The notes under the pieces: generated by a model | The model's database searches: none | What the model saw: the letters and a program-made list of their open reading frames with translations, nothing else | What the model was told of the DNA's origin: nothing | Program-made: the position numbers and the translations under genes | NCBI RefSeq assembly: GCF_027359395.1 | Contig: NZ_CP114778.1 | Location: 1,302,001 to 1,366,000, forward strand | DNA from: Prochlorococcus marinus str. MIT 1013 | GTDB taxonomy: Bacteria > Cyanobacteriota > Cyanobacteriia > PCC-6307 > Cyanobiaceae | Direction: 5' to 3' | Length of the DNA: 64,000 nucleotides | Part shown: piece after piece, positions 1 to 11,052 of the stretch | How positions within the stretch are numbered: the first letter of the stretch is position 1 | How the letters are laid out: the number at the start of each line of letters is the position of its first letter

Positions 1-1066
1 TGTCTGGAGACACCCAAAGTAATTTTTGACTAGCTAAAGGTTTTGGCTCTCCTGATATCCATTCACAAATATGAACAGTAAAATAAAGTTTCTTATGAGT
101 ATAAGCGTGTTCAAAAGATAAAAGCTTTTGCCCAACTTTGACAACAATCCCTAGTTCTTCTTTTAATTCTCGCTCGATAGTATTTTCAATAGATTCACTG
201 GAGATTTTTTTTCCTCCTGGGAATTCCCACATCCCACCCATACTTGAACTTTCCAATCGCTGGTCTATTAGCAATTCGCCATTTTTATTAAAAACAAGTC
301 CAATACCAATTTCTTGAATAGGTTTTATTCTGGTCATTTCTTTTTTAGGAAAATTATTAGGATCGTAGTCTGCATAAGCAACACAAAATTTTTGTAGTGG
401 GCAAGAAGAACAACTTGGTTTTTGGGGAGTACAAATATTTGCCCCCAAGTCCATCAAAGCCTGATTAAAATTCCTCGGACTAATTTTAGAGATCAATAAA
501 GAGCTAAATTCCCATAATTTTTTCTCATCCTTAATAGATTTTCGCTCAATCGCAAGCAATCTAGACAAAATTCTTTTTACATTTCCATCCAGAATTGGTG
601 CAGGCAGGTCAAAGGCAGAAGAGACGATACTACCTGCAGTGCTTCTACCTATACCAGGAAGAAACATCCACTGATCTATTCTATTTGGCCAAGAATATGG
701 ATCTTGGTCAGTATTTTCCCCAAGAAATTCAATTAATTTTTTAGAGGATTGATGTATTCGATTAGCACGTGAATAATAGCCAAGACCTTGCCATAGCATA
801 AGGACACTCTCTAAATCAGCCTCTGTTAGAGAAGGCAAAGAGGGAAAAACCTCCATCCATTTTTCCCAGTAAGGAATAACGACCTTCAATTGAGTCTGCT
901 GAAGCATTACCTCTGCAATCCAAATGCCATAAGGAGATAGACTTTCACCTGATTGAGGAATAGAACCATCTTTCTTCAATTTCCAGGGTATCCAATGTCT
1001 ACCATTTTCTCTAAACCATTCCAGAAGTGAATTTTGGATACTTTGTGGAGAAACAATCATGTCCAT
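1..1066 (-). CDS. mutY: A/G-specific adenine glycosylase MutY with C-terminal NUDIX-like domain (3' end cut by window)
   Basis: Removes adenine mispaired with 8-oxoguanine in base excision repair. Reading leftwards from the ATG at 1066 (a second ATG at 1060 is equally possible) I see the glutamate of AEVMLQQT (E52), the helix-hairpin-helix LPGIGRSTAGSI (136-147), the catalytic aspartate of LDGNV (D160), and a [4Fe-4S] motif C-x6-C-x2-C-x5-C at C212, C219, C222 and C228. After this comes a NUDIX-like region with GGMWEFPGGK and a following acidic REL.EELGI stretch, the 8-oxoG-sensing domain usual in bacterial MutY. About 355 codons are inside the window and the last residues are missing. It is transcribed away from the hydrolase at 1247, so their promoters share the 180-base gap. 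Confidence 0.93.
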   Translation of the reverse strand, partial: MDMIVSPQSIQNSLLEWFRENGRHWIPWKLKKDGSIPQSGESLSPYGIWIAEVMLQQTQLKVVIPYWEKWMEVFPSLPSLTEADLESVLMLWQGLGYYSRANRIHQSSKKLIEFLGENTDQDPYSWPNRIDQWMFLPGIGRSTAGSIVSSAFDLPAPILDGNVKRILSRLLAIERKSIKDEKKLWEFSSLLISKISPRNFNQALMDLGANICTPQKPSCSSCPLQKFCVAYADYDPNNFPKKEMTRIKPIQEIGIGLVFNKNGELLIDQRLESSSMGGMWEFPGGKKISSESIENTIERELKEELGIVVKVGQKLLSFEHAYTHKKLYFTVHICEWISGEPKPLASQKLLWVSPD

Positions 1067-1246
1067 CAAAATAAATCAAAATTTACAAACATATTTTTTT
1101 AATACTATCATTATTTTAATAATTTTATCGACTCAAAATAATACTTTCTAAATGGCTAATACATGGAATAATATGAATAAAGAAATTATTTACTTTACTA
1201 AAGATATACCTTTAAGTAAAAATAATTTATATTGCTCTCTAAAGTT

Positions 1247-2146
1247 ATGAAGCAAGTCTGGAATTGGAAAAATTATCAAATTGCATGGCAAGTAGAAGAG
1301 AAAGATAATACATCTGAAATTGCAATATTGTTTATTCATGGCTTTGGAGCATGCAAAGATCATTGGAGATTCAATCAAAAAAATATCAGCTCAATTGCAC
1401 CATGCTATGCATTAGATTTAATAGGTTTCGGAGAAAGTAGTCAACCAAATTCACAGATTTCATATGAAAATAAAAACTCTAAAAATTTCAATTATTGTTT
1501 CGATAACTGGAGTCAACAAGTTAATGATTTCTGTCAAGAAATAGTTAAAAAGCCTGTCTTATTAATAGGTAATTCAATTGGGGGAGTGATTGCATTAAAT
1601 ACATCAAAACAATTATCTCAGAAATGCGTAGGAGTAATACTAATTGATTGCGCACAAAGGACAATGGATGATAAGCGCTTAGCGGAACAATCATTATTGA
1701 TGAGATTTCTTAGACCAGTGATTAAAACTTTAGTAAGACAAAGAATTTTAAGTTCAAAACTTTTTAAAAACGCAGCAAATCCAGCTTTTATTGAAAAAAT
1801 CTTAAAAGTTGCTTATCCAAGTGGAAATAATGTTGATGAAGAGTTAATTCATATGCTCTTCAAACCAACACAAGGGAAAGGAGCTCATGAGGCGTTTAGA
1901 GGATTTATTAATCTATTTGATGATTATCTTGCTCCAGATTTACTAAAGAAATTAAATAAACCCGTACATTTAATATGGGGAGAAAAAGATCCTTGGGAAC
2001 CAGTAAAAGTAGCCCAAAAATGGTTTGAAACTTTTGAGTGTATAAAATCTCTAGATATTATTCCTGAAGCGGGGCATTGTCCCCATGATGAAATGCCTGA
2101 AAAAGTTAATCCTATTCTTAGAAAGATAATTCAAGAAACCATATAA
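1247..2146 (+). CDS. alpha/beta hydrolase fold protein
   Basis: This is an alpha/beta hydrolase of about 299 residues with no signal peptide, so probably cytosolic. The nucleophile elbow GNSIGG places the catalytic serine at S110, the acid is D248 in WGEKDPWEP, and the histidine is H277 in EAGHCPHDE. An HGFGACKDHW stretch near the N-terminus supplies the oxyanion loop. Similar proteins in cyanobacteria and plastids include pheophytinase-like esterases, but the substrate cannot be read from the sequence. I prefer the ATG at 1247; a TTG at 1232 would add five residues. Its last 16 bases overlap the end of the convergent sigma factor gene. Confidence 0.85.
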   Translation: MKQVWNWKNYQIAWQVEEKDNTSEIAILFIHGFGACKDHWRFNQKNISSIAPCYALDLIGFGESSQPNSQISYENKNSKNFNYCFDNWSQQVNDFCQEIVKKPVLLIGNSIGGVIALNTSKQLSQKCVGVILIDCAQRTMDDKRLAEQSLLMRFLRPVIKTLVRQRILSSKLFKNAANPAFIEKILKVAYPSGNNVDEELIHMLFKPTQGKGAHEAFRGFINLFDDYLAPDLLKKLNKPVHLIWGEKDPWEPVKVAQKWFETFECIKSLDIIPEAGHCPHDEMPEKVNPILRKIIQETI

Positions 2147-3138
2147 GCTTGAACTGAATCTCCAGTTTTTCTTAAACCGCGTAAACCATCTCTTTCTAAA
2201 TTTCTAACTCTATCTCTACTAATACCCAATACTCTTCCAATACCAGTAAGGCTCATTGGATCATCACCATCCATGCCATATCTCATTCTTAAAACACGAT
2301 TTTGTAATTCAGGTAGTTGTTCTAATAATGTTTCTAAGTCACCTTTCATGCAATCACTTTCTATTTGCTCAGAAGGCATATCAATTTCGTTAGATAATAA
2401 GTCCAATAAAATAGTGTCTTCACCGTCACCAATTTTTGTTTCTAAGCTGACAGGCTGTCCAGCTTTGCTCATTAGATCTTTCACATCACTTTCAGGCAGT
2501 TCAACATATTCTGAAAGCTCTTTAATAGTTGGGGTCCTGGAAAGTTCTTGGCTTAATTCTCTTTGGCCCTTTTTGAGCTTGTTTAACATTTCTGTTATGT
2601 GAATTGGCAACCTTATTGATCTGCTTTTTTCAGCTATTGCTCGCGTGATACCTTGCCTAATCCACCAGTAGGCATAGGTTGAAAACTTATATCCTCGAGT
2701 AGGATCAAACTTTTCTACACCTCTGACTAATCCAATTGTACCCTCTTGAATTAGATCTAATAATTCCATATTCCTTTTTGTATATTTCTTCGCGACACTG
2801 ACAACCAAACGAAGATTGGCTGCAACCATCCTTTCTTTGGCTCTTTTACCACTTTTCAACTTCTTTTTTAATTGAGCAGAAGAAATTCCCGCTTTATCAG
2901 CAAAAATAGCAAGATCAGGTTTTTCACCTAAATCGCTTTCCAACTCTGACTCAAGATTTTCAAGAACCATGAGATCTTGAACCTGTCTACCTAAAGTTAT
3001 TTCCTGCTCATGTGACAACAACGGGACTCTTCCAATATCTCTTAAATATGAGCGGACGAGATCAATATCTGTTAATGACCTAGTAGAAATAGTAGTAGAT
3101 GGTTTTTTTGCCTGAATTGCCTCTACTGCCGTTGTCAT
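2131..3138 (-). CDS. RNA polymerase sigma factor, group 2 (RpoD/SigA-like)
   Basis: A sigma-70 family factor of 335 residues. It has region 1.2 (VRSYLRDIGRVPLLSHEQE), a clear region 2 (AANLRLVVSVAKKYTKRN, then LLDLIQEGTIGLVRGVEKF and YAYWWIRQGITRAIAEKSR), region 3 and a region 4 helix-turn-helix (LTGIGRVLGISRDRVRNLE). The long acidic N-terminus of the principal sigma factor is missing, which fits the non-essential group 2 factors (SigB-E type) that cyanobacteria use for stress, light and nutrient responses. Which paralogue it is cannot be decided here. The gene ends inside the convergent hydrolase gene (16-base overlap), so transcripts from the two sides must collide or terminate within coding sequence. 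Confidence 0.93.
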   Translation of the reverse strand: MTTAVEAIQAKKPSTTISTRSLTDIDLVRSYLRDIGRVPLLSHEQEITLGRQVQDLMVLENLESELESDLGEKPDLAIFADKAGISSAQLKKKLKSGKRAKERMVAANLRLVVSVAKKYTKRNMELLDLIQEGTIGLVRGVEKFDPTRGYKFSTYAYWWIRQGITRAIAEKSRSIRLPIHITEMLNKLKKGQRELSQELSRTPTIKELSEYVELPESDVKDLMSKAGQPVSLETKIGDGEDTILLDLLSNEIDMPSEQIESDCMKGDLETLLEQLPELQNRVLRMRYGMDGDDPMSLTGIGRVLGISRDRVRNLERDGLRGLRKTGDSVQAYMVS

Positions 3139-3238
3139 AAGTTTGTTGAGTTTTGTTAAGCCTACTACTAAGAATTGTAAAGATCAATTAAGTAGGGCCC
3201 GGCTTCCACCACTTTGAGTAGAAACACTCATTCGGCTT

Positions 3239-4648
3239 CTACACCAGTCTTCCCAAAAGCCAAGAAGCTGTTTTCAAGTAAATCAACACTCCTGCAACAT
3301 CTGTAGCAGTGGTTATGAATGGAGCAGACATTAGTGCAGGGTCTAATCCCATGCGATGAAAAAGCAAAGGCAATGATGCTCCTGCAGTCGCAGCCAAAGT
3401 TGTAATAGCCATCAAGCTTATTCCTACAGCTGTTGCGACCAAAGGTCCTTGTCCTTGCCACCAGGCGAAAGGCACAACAAATAGAGCCATCAAAATTCCT
3501 AGTAAAACCCCTGCCAAAGCTTCTCTTGCAATAGCTCTAAAAAGACCAAGTCGCTGAATTCGCTGAGTACTTAAACCTCTAATAACAACTGTCGAACTTT
3601 GAGCTCCAACATTGCCCCCAGCACCAATTAACAAAGGAATGAAAGCAGCTAACAAAACCACTTGTTTTAAAACCTCATCATTCATTGCAATAACTTGAGT
3701 TGTTAATCCATTAGCCAAGACCAAAACAGCAAGCCAGACGATGCGCCTTCTAGCTACAACAAATAAATTACTTTGAAAATAATCATCTTCATCCCCTGCT
3801 TGAACGGCACCAGCTGCATAAATATCTCTAGTTGCTTCTTGTTCAATAACATCAATCACATCATCCACAGTAACTATGCCAACTAATCTTTTTTCAAGGT
3901 CTACAACTGGCAAGGCTAAAAAATCATATCTTTGAATTGCTCTTGCAACTTCTTCCTGATCAGTATCTGTTCGCACGTTAACAACTTCCCTTGTCATGAC
4001 CTCTCCAATGCGTGATTCAGGGTCAGCAACTACTAAGTCCCTCAGCGATAAAATTCCAGTTAAGTGCCTTTCTTTATCCGTAACATAAAGACTATAGATA
4101 GTTTCAGAAACAGTAGCTCGTTGTCGAACAAGATTCAATGCTTGTGAGACACTAAGGAATTCTTTCAGATCTATAAATTCAGTGGTCATTAATCTGCCAG
4201 CCGTCTCAGATTCATAACCTAGAAGTTGAGCAGTTACACGTCTCTCCTCAGGGCTGAGTTCAGAAAGCAAGCGCCTAACAACTTTTGCAGGCAACTCATC
4301 AAAAAGACGGACTCGATCATCAGGTGACATCTCTTCCACCAAGTCCAGTACTTCATTTGATCTCAATCGATCTAAAAGATTTTGTTGAACTGATGGTTCT
4401 AAATATTCATAGACTTCTATTGCTTCATTTTTATTCAATAACCTAAATGCCAAAGCCTGCAAAATCATTGGCAATGTCCCAATCGCCTGGGCAATATCAA
4501 CAGGTTGGACAGGACTGAGTAATGATTTAACGCCATCGTAATTCCCTGCTGAAAGCATTGCCTCCAATTGTTCAGCAACTGCCTCGGCAACCAAACTGCC
4601 ATTATCCAAAGATCGAGTCTCATTGTATGCCCCTAATTGTTCTTTCAT
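3239..4648 (-). CDS. mgtE: magnesium transporter MgtE
   Basis: A Mg2+ channel/transporter of 469 residues in the inner membrane. The order is the classic one: an MgtE N domain of helical repeats (about 25-150, with LVEEMSPDDRVRLFDELP), two CBS domains (about 155-280, including YDFLALPVVDLEKRLVGIVTVDDVIDVI) and a C-terminal five-helix membrane domain (about 305-469) with the PLLIGAGGNVGAQSST stretch of the conducting pore. In this family the cytosolic N and CBS domains bind Mg2+ and gate the pore. The gene is divergent from the peroxidase at 4711, with only 62 bases between them. No M-box riboswitch fits in that gap. Confidence 0.95.
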   Translation of the reverse strand: MKEQLGAYNETRSLDNGSLVAEAVAEQLEAMLSAGNYDGVKSLLSPVQPVDIAQAIGTLPMILQALAFRLLNKNEAIEVYEYLEPSVQQNLLDRLRSNEVLDLVEEMSPDDRVRLFDELPAKVVRRLLSELSPEERRVTAQLLGYESETAGRLMTTEFIDLKEFLSVSQALNLVRQRATVSETIYSLYVTDKERHLTGILSLRDLVVADPESRIGEVMTREVVNVRTDTDQEEVARAIQRYDFLALPVVDLEKRLVGIVTVDDVIDVIEQEATRDIYAAGAVQAGDEDDYFQSNLFVVARRRIVWLAVLVLANGLTTQVIAMNDEVLKQVVLLAAFIPLLIGAGGNVGAQSSTVVIRGLSTQRIQRLGLFRAIAREALAGVLLGILMALFVVPFAWWQGQGPLVATAVGISLMAITTLAATAGASLPLLFHRMGLDPALMSAPFITTATDVAGVLIYLKTASWLLGRLV

Positions 4649-4710
4649 ATTTGGAGCAGCAAGCCTCTATTATTTTATGACTAACATCTAATTTTGTTAC
4701 TTCAATATCC

Positions 4711-5187
4711 ATGTCCGTAAATATCAGCAAAGTTGAGGTCCTCTCTTTCGAGAATGAAAAATTAACTTTTGAACATTTCAAAGGAGATGTTTTGTTAATT
4801 GTTAATGTCGCCAGCAAGTGCGGATTTACGAAACAATACAAAGCACTCCAAAATCTTCAAGACAACTACGCTTCTAGAGGTTTCAGAGTCCTAGGTTTTC
4901 CTTGCAATGATTTTGGAAACCAAGAGCCTGGTGAGTTAAAAGAAATCAAAAAATTCTGTTCAATGTCTTTTGGGGTGAATTTCCAACTTTTTCAAAAAGT
5001 TCATGCAACAGGTCAAACAACAGAGCCATTTACAACCTTGAATAAAGTCAGTCCATCTGGCGATGTGCAATGGAACTTTGAGAAATTTCTAATTAATCAA
5101 GAAGGAGAGGCAATCGCAAGGTTTAAAAGTGCTGTAGAACCGGAAAGTAGAGAGATCAAAAAAGCTATTGAGGCTTTACTAAATTAA
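4711..5187 (+). CDS. glutathione peroxidase family protein (non-selenium)
   Basis: A thiol peroxidase of 158 residues that reduces hydroperoxides. The catalytic tetrad is complete: C37 in ASKCGFT, Q71 in GNQEPG, and W121-N122 in WNFEKF. The usual FPCNDFGNQEPG signature is intact. The active-site residue is encoded as cysteine rather than selenocysteine, as in other cyanobacterial and plant enzymes. Many such proteins accept electrons from thioredoxin or NADPH instead of glutathione, so the reductant is open. No signal peptide is seen, so it should act in the cytosol. Its 3' end overlaps the end of the convergent crcB gene by four bases. Confidence 0.93.
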   Translation: MSVNISKVEVLSFENEKLTFEHFKGDVLLIVNVASKCGFTKQYKALQNLQDNYASRGFRVLGFPCNDFGNQEPGELKEIKKFCSMSFGVNFQLFQKVHATGQTTEPFTTLNKVSPSGDVQWNFEKFLINQEGEAIARFKSAVEPESREIKKAIEALLN

Positions 5188-5555
5188 TTTATTATTTTCT
5201 TAGCAACGAAATGGCCTAAACAAACAGCAATAAATCCGATTAATACAATTAATAATATATTTAAAAAAAATAATTTGTAAAAACTATTATTTATTAATTC
5301 AAATAACTGAAAGGACCATCCACTAAATGTAGTAAAAGATCCACAAAAACCAAATCCAAAAATTAATTTCAATCTCCTACGAATTGGCAATGCATTAATA
5401 AAACCTAACAAAAAGCAACCGATTGCATTCACAAAAAAAATCTGATCAATTTGCCATCGAAATAATGCAGCAGGAATAGCACCGATAGAAATAAAAACAA
5501 AATCATTGTTTTTCAAAAGATTATCCACTGTATTGATTAGATAAGAACAATCCAA
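5184..5555 (-). CDS. crcB: CrcB/Fluc fluoride channel subunit (second of pair)
   Basis: A four-helix membrane protein of 123 residues in the CrcB/Fluc family of fluoride exporters. Typical pieces are GAIPAALFRW near the start of helix 1, VNAIGCFLLGF (the conserved asparagine of helix 2) and GFCGSFTTFSGWSFQ in helix 3, which holds the phenylalanines and the break that binds the central Na+. It overlaps the upstream crcB copy by 35 bases in another frame. The N-terminal dozen residues lie within that overlap and a later start cannot be excluded. With its neighbour it probably makes a heterodimer with the two subunits in opposite orientation. Confidence 0.88.
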   Translation of the reverse strand: MDCSYLINTVDNLLKNNDFVFISIGAIPAALFRWQIDQIFFVNAIGCFLLGFINALPIRRRLKLIFGFGFCGSFTTFSGWSFQLFELINNSFYKLFFLNILLIVLIGFIAVCLGHFVAKKIIN

Positions 5556-5904
5556 ACGCCAAAGAAACTATTCCAGAAGCAATTGAGATAATTAATAATT
5601 TTAATGCCCTAAAAAATTTAAATTTAATAAATAAATCAAATAGGTTATGTATAAACGAAGAAAAAGTACTTAGGCTTCCCAAAAAACCTATTGAAAAAAA
5701 TAATACTAATTCAAAAGAAAAATTGAAATATCTAATCTGGGGGACAGCAGAAAGAAAAAAACCCAGAAGAAAAGAAGAAAAATTATTGATGATTAGAATA
5801 GCTACATAATTAGCTATTTTTAATTTTTCTAGTTTCTTATACAATATAAATCTCATATTAGCACCGAATGCTGCACCTATAGAAACCAAAAAAACGTCTT
5901 TCAA
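5521..5904 (-). CDS. crcB: CrcB/Fluc fluoride channel subunit (first of pair)
   Basis: A second CrcB/Fluc protein, 127 residues, four predicted helices. It has SIGAAFGANMRFILY at the N-terminus, INNFSSFLLGFF with the conserved asparagine, and GFLGSLSTFSSF in helix 3. It is clearly diverged from the partner at 5184-5555, which is what is expected when the homodimer has split into two single-topology subunits. It starts one base after the end of the small SH3-like gene, so gyrB, the SH3-like gene and both crcB genes may be one transcript. I looked for a fluoride riboswitch in front and saw no room for one. Confidence 0.88.
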   Translation of the reverse strand: MKDVFLVSIGAAFGANMRFILYKKLEKLKIANYVAILIINNFSSFLLGFFLSAVPQIRYFNFSFELVLFFSIGFLGSLSTFSSFIHNLFDLFIKFKFFRALKLLIISIASGIVSLAFGLFLSNQYSG

Positions 5905-5905
5905 T

Positions 5906-8256
<2,351 letters not shown>

Positions 8257-8385
8257 TTAGTCGAAACCTTTCCTGCAATTTCAATTTAACATTGGTGACA
8301 GAAAAATCTTAGGAAAATTTTAAAACCCAATCAAAAAAATTAATTGTCATGCACTTACTGCTAATAAACCTTCTGAACGTGAATT

Positions 8386-9285
8386 ATGCAAGCTAATAAA
8401 CCTGTTGTCATAGCTCTAATGGGTCCAACTGCTAGCGGTAAAACTGAACTAGCAATTGATATTGCTAGAAAACTCAACACCAATATTCACAATGTTGATT
8501 CGCGTCAAATTTACATTGACATGAATATTGGGACGGCGAAACCAACTCGAGAGCAACAAGAACAAGTTCCTCATTTTTTAATTGATTTATGCTTCCCTTC
8601 TAATCCAATAAATCTTCATGAATTTCAATTGATTGCAATTAGTTCTATGGAGAATGAATTAAAAAAAAGAAATTTAATACTGCTGGTAGGAGGAAGTGGA
8701 TTATATCTTAAAGGCTTGATTGGAGGACTTAATCCCCCAGCCGTATCACCCCAAAAATTCTTACGAGATCAGCTCTACAAAATCAAAAAAGTTGAAAGGC
8801 ATAATTTATTAAAATGTTGTGATCCAATTGCTGCAGAGAAAATTCATCCAGAAGACTCAATCAGAACAATTCGTGCTCTAGAGGTTTTTTATGCTACAGG
8901 AAAAACATTTTCTAAACAAAAGATCCAGACCTCTATTCCATGGAAAGTTTTAGAACTTGGATTAAATCCAGACAATTTACAAACAAGGATCCAAGATAGA
9001 ACTAAAAAAATGTATAAAAATGGCTTGATCGAAGAAACGGAAAATTTGATTATTAAATACGGCAATGATTTACAGTTGCTTAAAACTATTGGATATGGTG
9101 AAGCAAAGTCTATTATCAATGGAAAGACTAACTTTGAGGAGGCTTTAGCAATAACAATCCAACGAACATGTCAATTAGCCAAAAGACAAAAAACTTGGTT
9201 TAGAAATAAGCATAATTCTAAATGGCTAAATAATAAGAACGCATTACCTGATGCTTTATCGATTATTGATGAGTTTCTAGGTTGA
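8386..9285 (+). CDS. miaA: tRNA dimethylallyltransferase MiaA
   Basis: Transfers a dimethylallyl group to A37 of tRNAs reading UNN codons. The protein has 299 residues, the usual length. The P-loop [11 protein letters not shown] is at 13-23, followed by [18 protein letters not shown], the substrate-binding [11 protein letters not shown] and the C-terminal [12 protein letters not shown] motif that contacts the tRNA. The start ATG at 8386 leaves a clean N-terminus just ahead of the P-loop. infC follows 60 bases downstream in the same direction. Confidence 0.95.
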   Translation: MQANKPVVIALMGPTASGKTELAIDIARKLNTNIHNVDSRQIYIDMNIGTAKPTREQQEQVPHFLIDLCFPSNPINLHEFQLIAISSMENELKKRNLILLVGGSGLYLKGLIGGLNPPAVSPQKFLRDQLYKIKKVERHNLLKCCDPIAAEKIHPEDSIRTIRALEVFYATGKTFSKQKIQTSIPWKVLELGLNPDNLQTRIQDRTKKMYKNGLIEETENLIIKYGNDLQLLKTIGYGEAKSIINGKTNFEEALAITIQRTCQLAKRQKTWFRNKHNSKWLNNKNALPDALSIIDEFLG

Positions 9286-9345
9286 TTAGTTCATATATGC
9301 TTAGAATCGATTCAAAAGGTACTTTTCCCATAAATTAGTCACTGA

Positions 9346-9954
9346 ATGCCACCACGTCCTCGTTTTGATCGTCGCGCTCCAGAAAGAGAGCTGCCCAACA
9401 TAAATGAAAGAATCAGCTATTCAAGCTTAAGAGTTGTTGATTCAGATGGAACACAACTTGGTGTCATAAGCCGAGAAGAAGCTCTAGAAGTTGCTAAAGA
9501 CAGAGAACTAGATCTTGTTTTAGTCAGCGAGAAGGCAACCCCCCCAGTATGCCGAATCATGAATTATGGAAAATTTAAGTTTGAGCAAGAAAAAAAGGCT
9601 AAAGAAGCAAAAAAGAAATCACATCAAACCGAAGTCAAAGAAGTAAAAATGAGATACAAAATTGATCAGCACGATTATCAAGTTCGTATTAGTCAAGCGA
9701 CTCGATTCTTAAAAGCTGGAGATAAAGTTAAATGTACAGTGATTTTCAGGGGTCGAGAAATTCAGCATACTGCTCTTGCTGAAACGCTTTTGAAAAGAAT
9801 GGCTAAGGATCTTGAAGAAAAAGCAGAAGTCCAACAATCGCCTAAAAGAGAAGGAAGAAATATGATTATGTTTTTAACTCCGCGTAAAACGCCATTATTA
9901 AAGAAAGAAACAGATACTACTGAACCCCAAAAAGCCAAGAGAACAATCAATTAA
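9346..9954 (+). CDS. infC: translation initiation factor IF-3
   Basis: IF-3 binds the 30S subunit and checks the start codon-initiator tRNA pairing. The 202-residue protein has the N-terminal domain ([20 protein letters not shown], and [17 protein letters not shown]) joined by a lysine-rich helix to the C-terminal domain ([29 protein letters not shown]). The C-terminal tail is charged and a little longer than in E. coli. In many bacteria infC heads an infC-rpmI-rplT operon; here rpmI-rplT lie about 49 kb away at 59166-59763, so the operon is split. The frequent ATT start of infC is replaced by ATG. Confidence 0.95.
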   Translation: MPPRPRFDRRAPERELPNINERISYSSLRVVDSDGTQLGVISREEALEVAKDRELDLVLVSEKATPPVCRIMNYGKFKFEQEKKAKEAKKKSHQTEVKEVKMRYKIDQHDYQVRISQATRFLKAGDKVKCTVIFRGREIQHTALAETLLKRMAKDLEEKAEVQQSPKREGRNMIMFLTPRKTPLLKKETDTTEPQKAKRTIN

Positions 9955-10012
9955 ATTAAATAAACTTTTCTTTAGACAAAGAAATAATTGTCACTAGTCA
10001 TTCTATTAACTA

Positions 10013-10024
10013 ATGTGGCCACAT
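10013..10024. promoter_or_regulatory. candidate operator, perfect 12-bp palindrome upstream of the GntR-type gene
   Basis: ATGTGGCCACAT is a perfect palindrome lying about 20 bases before the GTG start at 10045. Winged-helix GntR regulators bind palindromes of this size and many regulate themselves. The link to this gene is inference from position only. Confidence 0.35.
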
Positions 10025-10044
10025 TCACACCTGGCATATAGCGC

Positions 10045-11034
10045 GTGAGATTCCACATACAACAGGAAAGTGAAATCCCTGCATCAAGTCAATTATATAA
10101 TCAAATTTGTTTTGCCATTGCAGCAAGGCATTACCCTCCTGGTCATAGATTGCCCAGTACTAGGCAACTGGCAATGCAAACAGGTTTACATCGAAACACT
10201 ATAAGTAAAGTTTATCGACAACTTGAGACTGATGGCGTCGTTGAGGCTATCGCTGGCTCAGGTATCTATGTTCGAGATCAACAAAAACAAAAAGACCTCA
10301 GAAGTAGCTCTCATTCAATACGTAAAAAAGGCATCAAAGACATAGACCATGAAGTGAGGAAAAGTATTGATGAATTGTTAAATGCTGGATGCACTTTGCA
10401 GCAAACCAGAGAGTTATTTACTCGTGAAATTGATTGGAGATTAAGATGTGGAGCTCGCTTACTTGTTAGTACACCCAGAGAAGATATTGGGGCATCGTTA
10501 TTAATTGCTGAAGAATTGGCTCCTCATTTAGATGTCCCAGTCGAGGTTGTACCAATGGAGGAATTAGAAAGTGTTTTAGAAAGTTCAAGTAAAGGTACCG
10601 TTGTAACAAGCAGATATTTCTTACAACCTTTAGAAGAATTAGCCAAGCGACACAAAGTGAGAGCAGTCGCTGTAGATCTCAGTGATTTTCAAAAAGAACT
10701 AACTATTTTAAAAAAGCTGCGCTCAGGGAGTTGTGTAGGAATAGTAAGTATAAGTCCAGGGATCCTGAGGGCTGCAGAGGTTATCTTGCATAGCATGCGT
10801 GGCAATGAAATACTTTTGATGACTGCAAATCCAGATGTAGGAAGCCGATTAATTGCTTTATTGAGAGCTGCTAGTCATGTGATTTGTGATAGCCCTAGCT
10901 TGCCTGTTATTGAACATACTTTGAGACAAAATAGATCTCAATTAATGAGAATGCCACAAATTCATTGTGCACAAAAGTATCTTAGTGACTCTACAATTGA
11001 AGAGTTGAGTAAGGAGATTGGTCTCCTCGAGTAA
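10045..11034 (+). CDS. GntR family transcriptional regulator
   Basis: A DNA-binding protein of 329 residues. Residues 1-75 are a GntR winged helix: SQLYNQICFAIAARHYPPG, LPSTRQLAMQTGLHRNTISKVYRQLE and GVVEAIAGSGIYV. The remaining 250 residues are not the aminotransferase domain of MocR regulators, nor an FCD or UTRA domain that I can recognise; they include a helical segment and a Rossmann-like alternation (VVTSRYFLQPLEELAKRH, VGIVSISPGILRAAEVI). The start is GTG. It ends 18 bases before the ATG of cysE, so both are probably co-transcribed, which hints at a role in sulfur or cysteine metabolism. The ligand is unknown. Confidence 0.88.
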   Translation: MRFHIQQESEIPASSQLYNQICFAIAARHYPPGHRLPSTRQLAMQTGLHRNTISKVYRQLETDGVVEAIAGSGIYVRDQQKQKDLRSSSHSIRKKGIKDIDHEVRKSIDELLNAGCTLQQTRELFTREIDWRLRCGARLLVSTPREDIGASLLIAEELAPHLDVPVEVVPMEELESVLESSSKGTVVTSRYFLQPLEELAKRHKVRAVAVDLSDFQKELTILKKLRSGSCVGIVSISPGILRAAEVILHSMRGNEILLMTANPDVGSRLIALLRAASHVICDSPSLPVIEHTLRQNRSQLMRMPQIHCAQKYLSDSTIEELSKEIGLLE

Positions 11035-11052
11035 ACATTGCATTTTAAATCA

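Noticed and set aside
3228-3461. Minus-strand ORF of 77 codons inside the 3' part of mgtE
   Set aside because: It is another frame of mgtE, cysteine- and arginine-rich with no recognisable domain.
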